A stretch of DNA of 64,000 nucleotides from Sphingobacterium sp. B16(2022) (GCF_012030425.1 NZ_JAAUVN010000001.1:1736001-1800000), one strand, 5' to 3'. Positions 34,053 through 43,095 are shown, numbered from the stretch's first letter. Made by a program: numbers and translations. Notes: generated from the sequence alone by a model not told the origin.

Positions 34053-34904
34053 ATGGAAACAAAAAAAGACAACATTCAGGCATCGGGCATTGCTTATTCG
34101 TGTTATGCTACAAAAAGCAGAGAAGGAGAACACTTCGTCCAAGAATGCACCTTCACCTATCAGATAGCTGGTTCCCTGGTGCTGAATGATGGAAATCAAA
34201 CCTACATTTCCAATGCGGGAGCATTTCGTCTGGTAAGGAGAAATCAATTGTTAAAATTTATAAAGGAACCGCCTGAAAATGGCGAGTTCCGATCTTTGAC
34301 TATTTTTCTTGACCAGCAGACATTAAAAGATTTCAGTCTCGAATACGGCATTAATGCGGAACAAAAACAATATGATCAACCTGTCTTGGATATTGAAGAT
34401 CATGTACTGTTGCATAGCTATTTTCAATCTTTGATGACGTATCACCAGACCCACAGTTTTGACAATCCCAAACTCGTTCAGATTAAAATGAAAGAAGCGA
34501 TATTACTCCTCCTACAGATCAATCCTGAACTCAAAAATGTATTGTTTGATTTTACCGAACCGCATAAAATAGACTTAGAAAACTTTATGAACAAAAATTA
34601 CCACTTTAATGTTCATTTAGAACGATTTGCCTATTTAACAGGTAGAAGTCTGGCAACCTTTAAAAGAGATTTTGAAAAAACATTCAATACCACACCTGGA
34701 CGCTGGCTGCTGCACAAAAGACTACAAGAAGCATATTACCTCTTAAAAGAAAAAGGTAAGGCAGCCTCAGACATTTATTTGGAATTGGGATTCGAAGACC
34801 TTTCCCATTTTTCATTTGCCTTTAAAAAAGCATTTGGCGAGGCTCCTTCAAAAATCATGAACCGATATAGCCCGGTCAATACCGCTTCTTTCAACAGCAT
34901 GTAA
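34053..34904 (+). CDS. AraC-family regulator (aldehyde dehydrogenase locus)
   Basis: This 283-residue protein has an N-terminal cupin-like sensor region (about 20-120) and a C-terminal AraC double helix-turn-helix: HLERFAYLTGRSLATFKRDFEK followed by ASDIYLELGFEDLSHFSFAFKKAFG and PSK. That second block is the signature helix. It lies between the aldehyde dehydrogenase and a metallo-hydrolase, all on the plus strand, so it likely controls one or both; the tandem repeat at 32507-32550 is a candidate site. Confidence 0.92.
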   Translation: METKKDNIQASGIAYSCYATKSREGEHFVQECTFTYQIAGSLVLNDGNQTYISNAGAFRLVRRNQLLKFIKEPPENGEFRSLTIFLDQQTLKDFSLEYGINAEQKQYDQPVLDIEDHVLLHSYFQSLMTYHQTHSFDNPKLVQIKMKEAILLLLQINPELKNVLFDFTEPHKIDLENFMNKNYHFNVHLERFAYLTGRSLATFKRDFEKTFNTTPGRWLLHKRLQEAYYLLKEKGKAASDIYLELGFEDLSHFSFAFKKAFGEAPSKIMNRYSPVNTASFNSM

Positions 34905-34932
34905 TTAAGCCTAACCACTCAGCACCCCCTAC

Positions 34933-36051
34933 ATGAAAATATTTTATAAAACTATGCTCATCGCCCTCATCCTTATCATCGTATTCGTTGCGATTATCGT
35001 CCTGTACATGCAACAGCCCAAATTTGGTCAAGTACCAAGTGGCGCTCGGCTTGAATTAATTAAGAAATCACCCAATTACAAAGACGGTAAATTTGTCAAC
35101 TTTAGCCATACCCCTCAAATCGTTGAAGATGCAAGCTATGCGAGCGTACTCTATGATTACTTTTTCAAAAAAATAGACCGGAAGAGTCCATTGGAAAATA
35201 TACCGACCATAAAAACAGATCTGCAGAACTTGTCCCGCAAGGAAGACGTATTGGTCTGGTTCGGTCACTCCTCTTATTTTATGCAAATAGACGGAAAACG
35301 CATGTTGGTCGATCCCGTATTCAGCGGAAGTGTCTCTCCTGTTCCCGGAACCAATAAATCATTTAAAGGAACAGACATTTATACAGTAGAAGACCTACCG
35401 GAGATTGACTATTTATTCATTACCCACGATCATTATGATCACCTGGATTATGAAACCATTATCAAATTAAAAACAAAAACCAAGAAAGTAATCTGCGGAC
35501 TTGGTGTGGGTTCACATTTGGAATACTGGGGTTACAATCCTCAAGATATAATTGAAAAAGATTGGCATGACAGCATTTCACTCGACAGTGGATTTACCGT
35601 ATACACAACTCCTGCAAGACATTTTTCAGGTCGGTCTCTTCAAAGCAGCAAGACACTTTGGATGTCCTATGTAGTACAGACGCCAACGATGAAAATCTTT
35701 ATCGGCGGAGACAGTGGCTATGACACCCACTATGCGGCTATTGGTGAAAAATTTGGTCCTATTGATCTAGCTATTCTAGATAATGGGCAATTTGACAGCA
35801 CTTGGCGTTACATCCACCATCTCCCTGAGGAAGTATTAAAAGCAGCAAAAGATCTGAAAACGAAGCGTCTATTTCCGGTGCATAACTCCAAGTTTGATAT
35901 CGCCAATCACTCTTGGGATACGCCATTAATTCAGATTACCGAATTAAATAAAGAAGCGCATATTCCATTGATAACACCTATGATCGGTGAAGCGGTGTTG
36001 CTAAAAGACGATCAAAAGCAGTTTAAACAATGGTGGGTAGGCAGAAAATAA
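34933..36051 (+). CDS. Membrane-anchored MBL-fold hydrolase (NAPE-PLD/UlaG-like)
   Basis: This 372-residue protein has one N-terminal membrane anchor or uncleaved signal (residues 7-26) and a metallo-beta-lactamase fold. The metal motif THDHYDHLD (H165, H167, D169, H170) is intact, WFGHSSYF at 109-116 precedes it, and FIGGDSGYD and FPVHNSKFD supply further ligands. This pattern is that of NAPE-phospholipase D-like and UlaG-like hydrolases that cleave phosphodiesters or lactones. The active domain should be periplasmic. It closes the aldehyde dehydrogenase-AraC gene run. Confidence 0.9.
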   Translation: MKIFYKTMLIALILIIVFVAIIVLYMQQPKFGQVPSGARLELIKKSPNYKDGKFVNFSHTPQIVEDASYASVLYDYFFKKIDRKSPLENIPTIKTDLQNLSRKEDVLVWFGHSSYFMQIDGKRMLVDPVFSGSVSPVPGTNKSFKGTDIYTVEDLPEIDYLFITHDHYDHLDYETIIKLKTKTKKVICGLGVGSHLEYWGYNPQDIIEKDWHDSISLDSGFTVYTTPARHFSGRSLQSSKTLWMSYVVQTPTMKIFIGGDSGYDTHYAAIGEKFGPIDLAILDNGQFDSTWRYIHHLPEEVLKAAKDLKTKRLFPVHNSKFDIANHSWDTPLIQITELNKEAHIPLITPMIGEAVLLKDDQKQFKQWWVGRK

Positions 36052-36073
36052 CGGACTAAAAATAATAAGTAGC

Positions 36074-36111
36074 ATCGGACTGTAAAGAAAATAAATTATT
36101 TATAGTCCGAT
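36074..36111. terminator. Hairpin between convergent hydrolase and VOC genes
   Basis: ATCGGACT (36074-36081) and AGTCCGAT (36104-36111) pair, with further A/T pairs inward. It sits between the two convergent stops and may end either transcript. Confidence 0.5.
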
Positions 36112-36157
36112 ACAATAATCATAATTTCAAATAAATGCTATCGAAATTCATGTTCTT

Positions 36158-36544
36158 TTACATATGAAAAACATTAAACCGATGGCCATCAGGGTCCGCA
36201 AATACAAAACCATAATATCCCTTTCCAAAAGCTGCAGGCTTAGAAATCAATGTTCCACCAGCATCTTCCACCTCAGTAGCCCAACGATCCGCCTCTTCTG
36301 TACTTGATGCGGCAAGCGTAAAAATGATTTCATTAGATTTGGATGTATCTGCCATAGCCCCTAACATCGCCTCGCGAAGGATATGCTTTAAGAAAAAATG
36401 GATTACAAAATGATCTTCACCAAACAGAAAACTTGTCAGATCTGCTGATCGCCCATTCGGTTGAAAACCCAACGCAGTATAAAATTTTGTTGTCCGGTCT
36501 AAATCGGTCACTGCCAAATTAGACCATATCTTTTTTGGATTCAT
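36158..36544 (-). CDS. VOC (glyoxalase/bleomycin-resistance) fold protein
   Basis: This 128-residue protein has two beta-alpha-beta-beta-beta halves: WSNLAVTDLDRTTKFYTALGF opens the first and GYYGFVFADPDGHRFNVF closes the second, the usual VOC ending. These are dimeric cytosolic metal enzymes or binding proteins; the exact reaction is unknown. Parts of its sequence recur in a decayed form at 39790-39960, next to an unrelated lipoprotein gene. It is transcribed alone and convergent with the metallo-hydrolase. Confidence 0.9.
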   Translation of the reverse strand: MNPKKIWSNLAVTDLDRTTKFYTALGFQPNGRSADLTSFLFGEDHFVIHFFLKHILREAMLGAMADTSKSNEIIFTLAASSTEEADRWATEVEDAGGTLISKPAAFGKGYYGFVFADPDGHRFNVFHM

Positions 36545-36696
36545 ACGCTACTATCTTTTATATCTATTATAAAATTAAGCAAATCAAATTCTATTCTACT
36601 TCTCATAGGACAAGTAAATCACATCACCTCCTTAAACCTTTCATTTCCGCACAAAAGGATGACACTTAATTTGTTTGAATTTTATATATTTACACC

Positions 36697-37593
36697 ATGA
36701 AACAAGCAGAAAGTGTCAATGATTTTTACAGCCGCTTGCCAAGTCATGCACCCACTCATGTGCCATTGGACAATGCAGGCATCGGTCATATCAATGTTTT
36801 CAGTCGAGAGACCTGCGCAGTTGTAAGCCCCTATAGTAGACGTGATTTTTATAAAGTTTCCCTGATCATTGGTAAAGGAAAGATTTATTATGCCGATAAA
36901 TGGATCCAGATTGATGGTCCAGCACTGCTTTTTTCGAACCCCATTGTCCCCTATTCTTGGGAAGCTGAATCCGAACAACAGTCCGGTTGGTACTGCCTCT
37001 TCACAGAAGATTTCATTCAACATAGTGAACGCACAAGTCAGTTGCACGACACGCCCTTATTTCAGATCGGATCTAATCCCATTTTCTTCCCAAACGAAGC
37101 CCAATTAGCGGAGTTGTCCTTTATTTTCCAGAAAATGCAGGCCGAGATGTCTTCCACATACGCTCATAAATACGATGTATTGCGCAGTTATCTGCACTTG
37201 ATCATTCATGAGGCAATGAAAAACAATCCGACGACCAACTTTCATAAGTATGTGAATGCTACTTCTAGAATATCAGCCTTATTTCTCGAACTACTGGAAA
37301 GACAATTTCCGATAGATTCTCCAGCACTCGTACTCAAATTGAAGAACCCAGCAGATTATGCCACTGCACTATCCCTGCACATCAATCATCTTAACCGGTC
37401 GGTCAAAGAAATAACGGGTAAAACCACTACAGCACATATCGCCGCACGCATCATCAAAGAAGCAAAAGCTTTACTGCAGCATACCGATTGGAATATTTCC
37501 GATATCGCCTACAGTTTAGGTTTCGAATACCCCTCTTACTTTACACTATACTTTAAAAAACACACCGGCATGGCACCCACACAGCTGCGGTAG
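36697..37593 (+). CDS. AraC-family regulator (aldo/keto reductase locus)
   Basis: This 298-residue regulator has an N-terminal AraC-type cupin (about 40-170, with RRDFYKVSLIIGKGKIYYADK) and a C-terminal DNA-binding domain ending ISDIAYSLGFEYPSYFTLYFKKHTG and PTQLR. It lies 90 bases before an aldo/keto reductase on the same strand. The gap contains a direct repeat with a 21-base period overlapping the reductase promoter, a configuration that AraC-type activators bind. Its inducer is unknown. Confidence 0.92.
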   Translation: MKQAESVNDFYSRLPSHAPTHVPLDNAGIGHINVFSRETCAVVSPYSRRDFYKVSLIIGKGKIYYADKWIQIDGPALLFSNPIVPYSWEAESEQQSGWYCLFTEDFIQHSERTSQLHDTPLFQIGSNPIFFPNEAQLAELSFIFQKMQAEMSSTYAHKYDVLRSYLHLIIHEAMKNNPTTNFHKYVNATSRISALFLELLERQFPIDSPALVLKLKNPADYATALSLHINHLNRSVKEITGKTTTAHIAARIIKEAKALLQHTDWNISDIAYSLGFEYPSYFTLYFKKHTGMAPTQLR

Positions 37594-37595
37594 AT

Positions 37596-37632
37596 TGTTT
37601 GATTATTATAACAATCTGTTTGATCGTTATAA
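37596..37632 (+). promoter_or_regulatory. 21-base-period direct repeat, likely AraC site
   Basis: TGTTTGATTATTATAA (37596-37611) and TGTTTGATCGTTATAA (37617-37632) agree at 14 of 16 positions with a period of exactly 21, two helical turns. It ends 23 bases before the -7 TACATTTG at 37655-37662, so copy 2 lies at the -33 region of the reductase promoter. Confidence 0.7.
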
Positions 37633-37654
37633 GTCAGTTTTTGAGACCGTGCGC

Positions 37655-37662
37655 TACATTTG
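37655..37662 (+). promoter_or_regulatory. -7 element of the aldo/keto reductase promoter
   Basis: TACATTTG matches the TAnnTTTG consensus 22 bases before the chosen ATG. No TTTG stands 19-20 bases upstream, which fits activator dependence. Confidence 0.6.
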
Positions 37663-37683
37663 TATAAACAAAATGAGAACATC

Positions 37684-38685
37684 ATGAAATACAGAAAACT
37701 CGGAACAACAGACGAACAGCTATCCGCATTAGGATTGGGTTGCATGGGTATGAGCTTTGCTTATGGACCTACGGACGATAAAGAGAGCTTAGCCACATTA
37801 GAAAAATCCCTTGACCTGGGCATCAATTTCTGGGATACCGCCGACATGTACGCAAATGGAGCAAATGAAGAACTGATCGCTAAAATTTTAGTCCCCAATC
37901 GGGAAAAGATCTTTATTGCTACTAAATTTGGATTTCGCTTTAAAGATGGGATTGCAGGACCAAGCAATGCCGCCGGAACTTATTTTGACGCTTCGCCCGC
38001 ATGGATGAAAATTGCCGTTGAGCAAAGTCTCAAGCGACTTAAAATTGATACCATCGATCTGTATTATGCACATCGTGTCGATGCCAATATCCCTATTGAA
38101 GAAACTGTCGGTGCAATGGCCGATCTCGTTAAAGAAGGAAAAATACGATACCTTGGACTGAGTGAAGCTTCGCCGGCATCATTAAGAAAAGCACATGCAG
38201 TACATCCCATTTCTGCACTCCAAAGCGAATACTCCCTGCTAACCAGAGATGTAGAAAGCGAGATTTTGCAGACAACACGTGAACTTGGGATTTCACTTGT
38301 GCCCTATTCACCTCTGGCTCGTGGTTTAGTAACCAATACGCTCCAGATGGATACCCTTGCAGCCGATGATTTTCGAAAATCTTTACCACGCTATCAAGAG
38401 GAAAACATCGTCAATAACAATAAACTGGTGACCGGATTTGCGGCATTAGCCAAAAATATAAATTGTACACCCGCACAACTTGCTTTAGCATGGGTCTTAG
38501 CACAGGGCGAAGACATTATCCCGATTCCCGGAACTAAAAAAAGAAAGTACCTGGAAGAAAATGTAGGTGCAATTGATGTTCAGCTAACACCCGAAAATTT
38601 AACGGAAATTAATAACCTGATCCAACGATACCCCATCTTGGGAGAACGTTATAACGAAGGATCCATGAAACTTGTGAATCAATAA
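37684..38685 (+). CDS. Aldo/keto reductase (AKR13-like)
   Basis: This 333-residue (beta/alpha)8 NADPH-dependent reductase starts [25 protein letters not shown] and has the catalytic set D-x-x-Y ([10 protein letters not shown]), K (FIATKFGF) and H (YYAHRVDAN). The [18 protein letters not shown] block binds NADP. The frame extends to TTG 37660, but the ATG at 37684 gives the standard N-terminus. It is probably activated by the AraC protein upstream. A different AKR subgroup member lies at 55410. Confidence 0.94.
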   Translation: MKYRKLGTTDEQLSALGLGCMGMSFAYGPTDDKESLATLEKSLDLGINFWDTADMYANGANEELIAKILVPNREKIFIATKFGFRFKDGIAGPSNAAGTYFDASPAWMKIAVEQSLKRLKIDTIDLYYAHRVDANIPIEETVGAMADLVKEGKIRYLGLSEASPASLRKAHAVHPISALQSEYSLLTRDVESEILQTTRELGISLVPYSPLARGLVTNTLQMDTLAADDFRKSLPRYQEENIVNNNKLVTGFAALAKNINCTPAQLALAWVLAQGEDIIPIPGTKKRKYLEENVGAIDVQLTPENLTEINNLIQRYPILGERYNEGSMKLVNQ

Positions 38686-38783
38686 TCATAGGGAATCGGA
38701 AGAAACCCAAATGTATTGCTTTTCAGTGCAAAGGCGCACTTAGAGGTTTGCACAGACCGCTTTATTAAGAATAAAGGATCGTT

Positions 38784-38831
38784 AAACAATAAAAAAAAGC
38801 AACTTTAAAAGTTGCTTTTTTTTTATTGTTT
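38784..38831. terminator. Strong terminator hairpin after the aldo/keto reductase
   Basis: A long inverted repeat with core AAAAGCAACTT/AAGTTGCTTTT, flanked by A8 and T9 runs, lies between the reductase and the opposing lipoprotein gene. Both directions end in T-runs, so it can serve both. Confidence 0.85.
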
Positions 38832-38859
38832 GAAATTACTTATCTAATTTTAAAAACTA

Positions 38860-39636
38860 TTAAAATGTAAATCCGTAAGTAAACCCGTTTCCATATTTGA
38901 GAGCCCTTATTCTAAAATATCCACCCGTAACGCGAAAGGTCTTCTCCTCATTATCGTTAAATAAATTAGCATCAAAAGTTCCTTCAACCCATACAAAATT
39001 TGTGTCTTTGATTTCTTCCACTTTTAGGATCTTAAATTTCGAATCAAGCTGACTTTCTGCTGTAAGCTTTGATTCTTGGTTCATGGTTTTACTGCTAAAC
39101 GTTGAGCCAAAACCAACTCCTTTTACTCCCATCTTAAGGGCTACCCCCTCCTGTTTACCTCTGCGTCCAAAATCTACAGCATAATTGTAATCTCTTTCCT
39201 GATAAAATAAGGCAGATTTTCGAGGATAATACATACCGCCTGATTCCAACATTTCTGATATTTTATTATTTTTTATAAAATAAAAGCGAGCAGTAATATC
39301 TCGATCGCCAAAACTATAATTAGAGACAGAATAATATTGCACTGAATCTGGTGCACCGATCCAGTACCGATGATCTGGAGCAGAATGATACCAATTCGCA
39401 GCTGTATCACTCAATCTCAAATTAACGCCCTGATTACCATGTCCACTTCCGGAAGCAATATAATCATCAGAAGTAAACCCATACTGTTTTCCATTGAGAA
39501 CAAATGAAATACTATCTAAAAGCATAGCTGGCTTTGCCTCTTCTATGATTTCAGGAGTTACTACTGCTTCCGTTTTTTCACATGAGCTAGTCAACAAAAG
39601 CGCCATAATCGGCAAAAGAATATAATATTTATTCAT
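38860..39636 (-). CDS. Twin lipoprotein A, unknown family
   Basis: This 258-residue exported lipoprotein ends its signal with LLTSSC (Cys19), followed by EKTE and a short linker. The body contains SFVLNGKQYGF, then NLRLSDT, WIGAPDSVQYY, YAVDFGRRGKQEGVALKM and a final VEGTFDANLFNDNEEKTFRVTGGYFRI. The same blocks appear in the same order in the next gene (39959-40711). I cannot assign a family; the strand-rich C-terminal block (a charge-rich FDANLF-type strand pair) is shared with other Bacteroidota lipoproteins of unknown role. Confidence 0.72.
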   Translation of the reverse strand: MNKYYILLPIMALLLTSSCEKTEAVVTPEIIEEAKPAMLLDSISFVLNGKQYGFTSDDYIASGSGHGNQGVNLRLSDTAANWYHSAPDHRYWIGAPDSVQYYSVSNYSFGDRDITARFYFIKNNKISEMLESGGMYYPRKSALFYQERDYNYAVDFGRRGKQEGVALKMGVKGVGFGSTFSSKTMNQESKLTAESQLDSKFKILKVEEIKDTNFVWVEGTFDANLFNDNEEKTFRVTGGYFRIRALKYGNGFTYGFTF

Positions 39637-39789
39637 ATTTAATTTTAAAAACTAAAAGATAACATTTTTTTCCTCAAAAAGTATAATTTTACACACTAAT
39701 CATACGACAGTCTGTACCTTACATATATAAAATATTTCCTAACAAAAACTTAAAACATAGGCTTTAATAAAAAAAAACTCATTCATTTA
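39637..39789. other. AT-rich gap between the twin lipoprotein genes
   Basis: About 150 bases, very AT-rich, that probably hold the promoter of lipoprotein A on the minus strand. I see no strong consensus promoter or hairpin. Confidence 0.35.
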
Positions 39790-39960
39790 CCCAACTGTCC
39801 GCCTCTTCGATAAGGGATACAAAAAGTGTAAAGATCTTTTGATAAGATTTTAATAGATCTGTCATCGCCCCTAATGATATGTTTGTTAAGAATATGCCTT
39901 AAGAAAATGTGGTTATTGATTACTGCTTTGTCAAAATACTTTTGCCAAAGCAGTAAACTT
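39790..39960 (-). pseudogene. Decayed fragment of a VOC-fold gene
   Basis: This non-coding stretch matches part of the intact VOC gene (36280-36434) along the same strand. CCCAACTGTCCGCCTCTTC agrees at 17 of 19 positions, ATCTGTCATCGCCCCTAA at 16 of 18, and ATATGCCTTAAGAAAATG nearly as well, with spacing kept to within one base up to 39912. After an insertion of about 14 bases, similarity resumes to about 39954. It has stops and a shifted frame, so it cannot be coding. It covers about 155 of the 387 bases of the gene and touches the end of lipoprotein B. Confidence 0.65.
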
Positions 39961-40711
39961 AATAAGTGGATCTATTACCAGATCTGTACACCTTACTTCT
40001 AAAATAACCATCTGTAACACGAACCACCTTTTGCTCTTGATCATCAAATAAATTTACCTCAAATTTACCTTCGATCATAACGAGCTTAGTTCCTTTTATT
40101 TCTTCCACTTTGAGTATTTCAAACTTGGAGTCATTTTGACTAATGGTATTCAGTTGTGTTTCAAAACGATTAGCTAGTGTACTAAAGGACGTTAATCCTC
40201 CTATATCTTTTAAGGATAATTCAATAGCAACTCCCTCATCCCAGTTCCTACGTTTAAAATCTACGGCATAGTCATATTTACCTACTTTATAGAATATTTT
40301 ATCTTTTCGAGGCACTAGCGTATTACTATCTTCCACCAATTCTATTTCCTTATAGTTTTTTACATAATTAAATTCAATAGAACCTCCTGGAAAATAATTC
40401 GTATAACTTGTTGAATATTGTATAGAATCGGGTGCACCTACCCAGTATAGATCTTTTCCTGCACTACCGTATGTCCATTTGCCTTTCGTATCACTTAACC
40501 TCAAGTTGGCACCTCCATTCCTATATCCATACTTTTCAATGTCACTATCTACTTCTGTGGTATAGTGTTTTCCATTGACATAGAATGACACACTATCAGA
40601 TTTCGAATACAAATCAACCTCGACTTTATTTTCTTCTAATGTTTCTGTTTTTTGACAAGCGCTCGCTAATAAAATAATTGCCAGAGGCAAAAGTTTATAG
40701 TATCTGTTCAT
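39959..40711 (-). CDS. Twin lipoprotein B, paralog of lipoprotein A
   Basis: This 250-residue lipoprotein has a signal ending LLASAC (Cys19) then QKTE, and repeats the blocks of its neighbour: SFYVNGKHYT, ANLRLSDT, WVGAPDSIQY, YAVDFKRRNWDEGVAIEL, KFEILKVEEIKG and EGKFEVNLFDDQEQKVVRVTDGYFR. It ends about eight residues earlier than the twin (GNRSTY instead of GNGFTYGFTF), and the decayed VOC fragment begins just there, so its 3' end may have been altered by a rearrangement. Function unknown. Confidence 0.72.
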   Translation of the reverse strand: MNRYYKLLPLAIILLASACQKTETLEENKVEVDLYSKSDSVSFYVNGKHYTTEVDSDIEKYGYRNGGANLRLSDTKGKWTYGSAGKDLYWVGAPDSIQYSTSYTNYFPGGSIEFNYVKNYKEIELVEDSNTLVPRKDKIFYKVGKYDYAVDFKRRNWDEGVAIELSLKDIGGLTSFSTLANRFETQLNTISQNDSKFEILKVEEIKGTKLVMIEGKFEVNLFDDQEQKVVRVTDGYFRSKVYRSGNRSTY

Positions 40712-41142
40712 TCCAATAATTATTTTGACCCCAAATATACAACATTATTTTTCCTACCATCGAGATATTTAAACATTATTTCAAAAGCCATCAAAATCAT
40801 GAATACTAAACTCGATAACTAAAAACAAACGTCAACTACTATCACGCTATTAATTCATGCTTATCTTCTTATCTCAATAACCAGAGTTGTAAAAATCAGA
40901 ATAATAGATTTGGCGGTAATTTTATTAAAAATGAAATTCTCCGATCATCAAAATCAGTAAGGAAATAAACATATGCTCCTGATGAAGGAATAAAAAATAT
41001 CGGCAATGACAAACGTTTGCATGACCGTTTTACTTAAAAAAAACAGAAATAAAAACAGGTCTGTCGATCAGCTGCATTTGTTTGAGAACACGTATTAATC
41101 TGATTACAATGGCCGTAAATGCATTTTTAAACCAATATCCGC
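40712..41142. other. Non-coding region upstream of the GH110 gene
   Basis: Roughly 430 bases without a credible gene. The only distinct feature is the palindrome CAAACGTTTG at 41010-41019, described separately. The left part must hold the promoter of lipoprotein B on the minus strand, but no clear consensus is visible. Confidence 0.45.
41010..41019. promoter_or_regulatory. LacI-type palindrome upstream of GH110
   Basis: CAAACGTTTG is a perfect 10-base palindrome with a central CG, as in many LacI-family operators, and lies about 125 bases before the GH110 -33 element. A 10-base palindrome can arise by chance, so this is tentative. Confidence 0.35.
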
Positions 41143-41173
41143 TTTGAAATCCTGATCTATTAAACTATGTTTG
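41143..41173 (+). promoter_or_regulatory. Consensus promoter of the GH110 gene
   Basis: TTTG (41143-41146), exactly 19 bases, then TATGTTTG (41166-41173) give a full match to the Bacteroidota housekeeping promoter. It predicts a leader of about 70 bases before the ATG at 41251. Confidence 0.75.
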
Positions 41174-41250
41174 TACATAATATATCGGACATAAAGCCCC
41201 CAATATAAAACCTTAAATCTTTTAAAAACCGAACTTACTAATTTATTAAA

Positions 41251-43077
41251 ATGACAAATTGGTTCAGAAAAAACATGTCGGTCGTTATGATCGCTTTCAT
41301 CAGCTTTCAGGCACAGGCAAATTCTACGCCCAAAGTCTACGACTTAACAAAGTATGGCATCAACCCCAATACGGGGAAAAACAGCAGTGCAACCCTCAAT
41401 CAAGCGATTCAGAAAATAGTTACTGAGGCTGGAAAAGGTAATCCTATAGTAATCAAATTCAAAAAAGGACGTTACGATTTCCATGAAGAAGGAGCTCAAA
41501 AAAGAACCTATTACATCTCCAACCATGATCAGGACAATCCTAAGACCGTTGGTATTACCTTAGAAAACCTCAGCAACATCACCATAGACGGACAAGGCTC
41601 AGACCTGATCTTTCATGGACGTATGTTACCCCTTGCATTGGTTGAAAATCAAAACCTCAGCCTTAAAAATCTGCATATCGACTTCGAGCAACCCCAGATC
41701 TGTCAGGTTAAAATCTTAGAAAACGATACCCAAGCAGGTACAATCACGTACCAGACTGCTCCCTGGGTCACTTATACCATCAAAGACAGCACCTTCTACA
41801 ATACCGGTGAAGGTTGGGAAATGAAACCCACCTCCGGTATCGCTTTTGAAGAAAAAACAAAGTATATCGTGTACAATACCAGTGATATCGCAGTGGGCAC
41901 AGCACATGTAGCAGAAATATCAAAAGGAATCATCAAAGCCTTCAAGTGGAAGAATTCAAAATTAATACCCGGAACAGTCGTTGCCATGAGAAGCTGGCAT
42001 AGACCTAATCCCGGTATTTTCGTGCACAAAGGTAAAGACACCAGATTAGAAAATATATCGGTTCACTATTCCGAAGGAATGGGTCTGTTGGCACAGCTGA
42101 CTGAAAACATTTATTTAGAAAAATTCAATGTCTCATTAAGAGGGAAAAACGATCCCCGTTATTTTACAGCACAGGCAGATGCAACCCATTTCTCAGGCTG
42201 TAAAGGTGTGATCATATCCAATAATGGACGATATGAAAACATGATGGACGATGCAATCAATATTCATGGTACTTATCTCAAAATCACACAAAAACTGGAC
42301 AATAAAACCGTACTTGCAAAATACATGCACGAACAGTCCTATGGTTTTGACTGGGGCTATGCGACCGATTCAGTACAGTTTATCCAATCCAAAACAATGG
42401 AGCTCTGGGACAATAAAAACAGTATTCAATCCATCGAAGTAATCCGTAAAAAAGATAGCGATCCGATCCAGGATTTCAAAATTGTATTCACAAAACCCTT
42501 AGATGATTACATCGATCCAACCAAATTGGACATCGGTATTGAAAACCTGACGTGGACACCAAAAGTAGAGTTTAAAGGCAATACTGTACGAAACAACAGA
42601 GCACGGGGTGCACTGTTCAGTACTCCTCAAAAGACCGTAGTGGAAAATAATCTATTTGATCATACCTCAGGAACAGCCATTCTTTTATGTGGCGATAGCA
42701 ACGGCTGGTACGAAACAGGTACATGCCGTGATATCACGATCAAAAACAATAAGTTTATCAATGCTTTGACCAACATGTTCCAGTTTACCAATGCGGTGAT
42801 CTCCATCTATCCTGAGATTCCTGACTTGAAAAACCAGCAGAAATACTTCCATAGCGGTATCAAGATCGAAAACAACTATTTTGAAACTTTTGATAAGCCA
42901 ATTCTATATGCGAAATCTGTAGATGGCATTACTTTCAATAACAATACGATTAAGACAAATAAGGAGTATCCGGCATTTCACTGGAACAAAAAGGAAATTT
43001 TGTTTGAGCGCGTTATCAATGCCAATATCAAAAATAATACGATTGATGGTAAACCTTTCGTTTATCCTGCTAATTAA
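41251..43077 (+). CDS. glaB: Alpha-1,3-galactosidase, GH110
   Basis: This 608-residue exported right-handed beta-helix enzyme removes terminal alpha-1,3-linked galactose (blood-group B and linear alpha-Gal epitopes). The signal peptide runs to about residue 23 (AQA). Blocks matching the GH110 FragB/GlaB proteins as I recall them include YYISNHDQDNP at 87-97, GQGSDLIFHGRMLP, ADATHFSGCKG at 309-319, MMDDAINIHGTY at 331-342 and SGTAILLCGDSNGW. The acids D310, D333 and D334 in the two best-conserved blocks are plausible catalytic residues. It is transcribed alone, outside any SusCD polysaccharide locus, with its own consensus promoter and terminator. Confidence 0.92.
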   Translation: MTNWFRKNMSVVMIAFISFQAQANSTPKVYDLTKYGINPNTGKNSSATLNQAIQKIVTEAGKGNPIVIKFKKGRYDFHEEGAQKRTYYISNHDQDNPKTVGITLENLSNITIDGQGSDLIFHGRMLPLALVENQNLSLKNLHIDFEQPQICQVKILENDTQAGTITYQTAPWVTYTIKDSTFYNTGEGWEMKPTSGIAFEEKTKYIVYNTSDIAVGTAHVAEISKGIIKAFKWKNSKLIPGTVVAMRSWHRPNPGIFVHKGKDTRLENISVHYSEGMGLLAQLTENIYLEKFNVSLRGKNDPRYFTAQADATHFSGCKGVIISNNGRYENMMDDAINIHGTYLKITQKLDNKTVLAKYMHEQSYGFDWGYATDSVQFIQSKTMELWDNKNSIQSIEVIRKKDSDPIQDFKIVFTKPLDDYIDPTKLDIGIENLTWTPKVEFKGNTVRNNRARGALFSTPQKTVVENNLFDHTSGTAILLCGDSNGWYETGTCRDITIKNNKFINALTNMFQFTNAVISIYPEIPDLKNQQKYFHSGIKIENNYFETFDKPILYAKSVDGITFNNNTIKTNKEYPAFHWNKKEILFERVINANIKNNTIDGKPFVYPAN

Positions 43078-43095
43078 TCGCAGCTTATAAAAAGT

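Noticed and set aside
37893..38389. Antisense frames over the aldo/keto reductase and similar long shadows elsewhere (for example 27893-28237 and 19867-20145)
   Set aside because: They mirror well-conserved genes and show no independent features.
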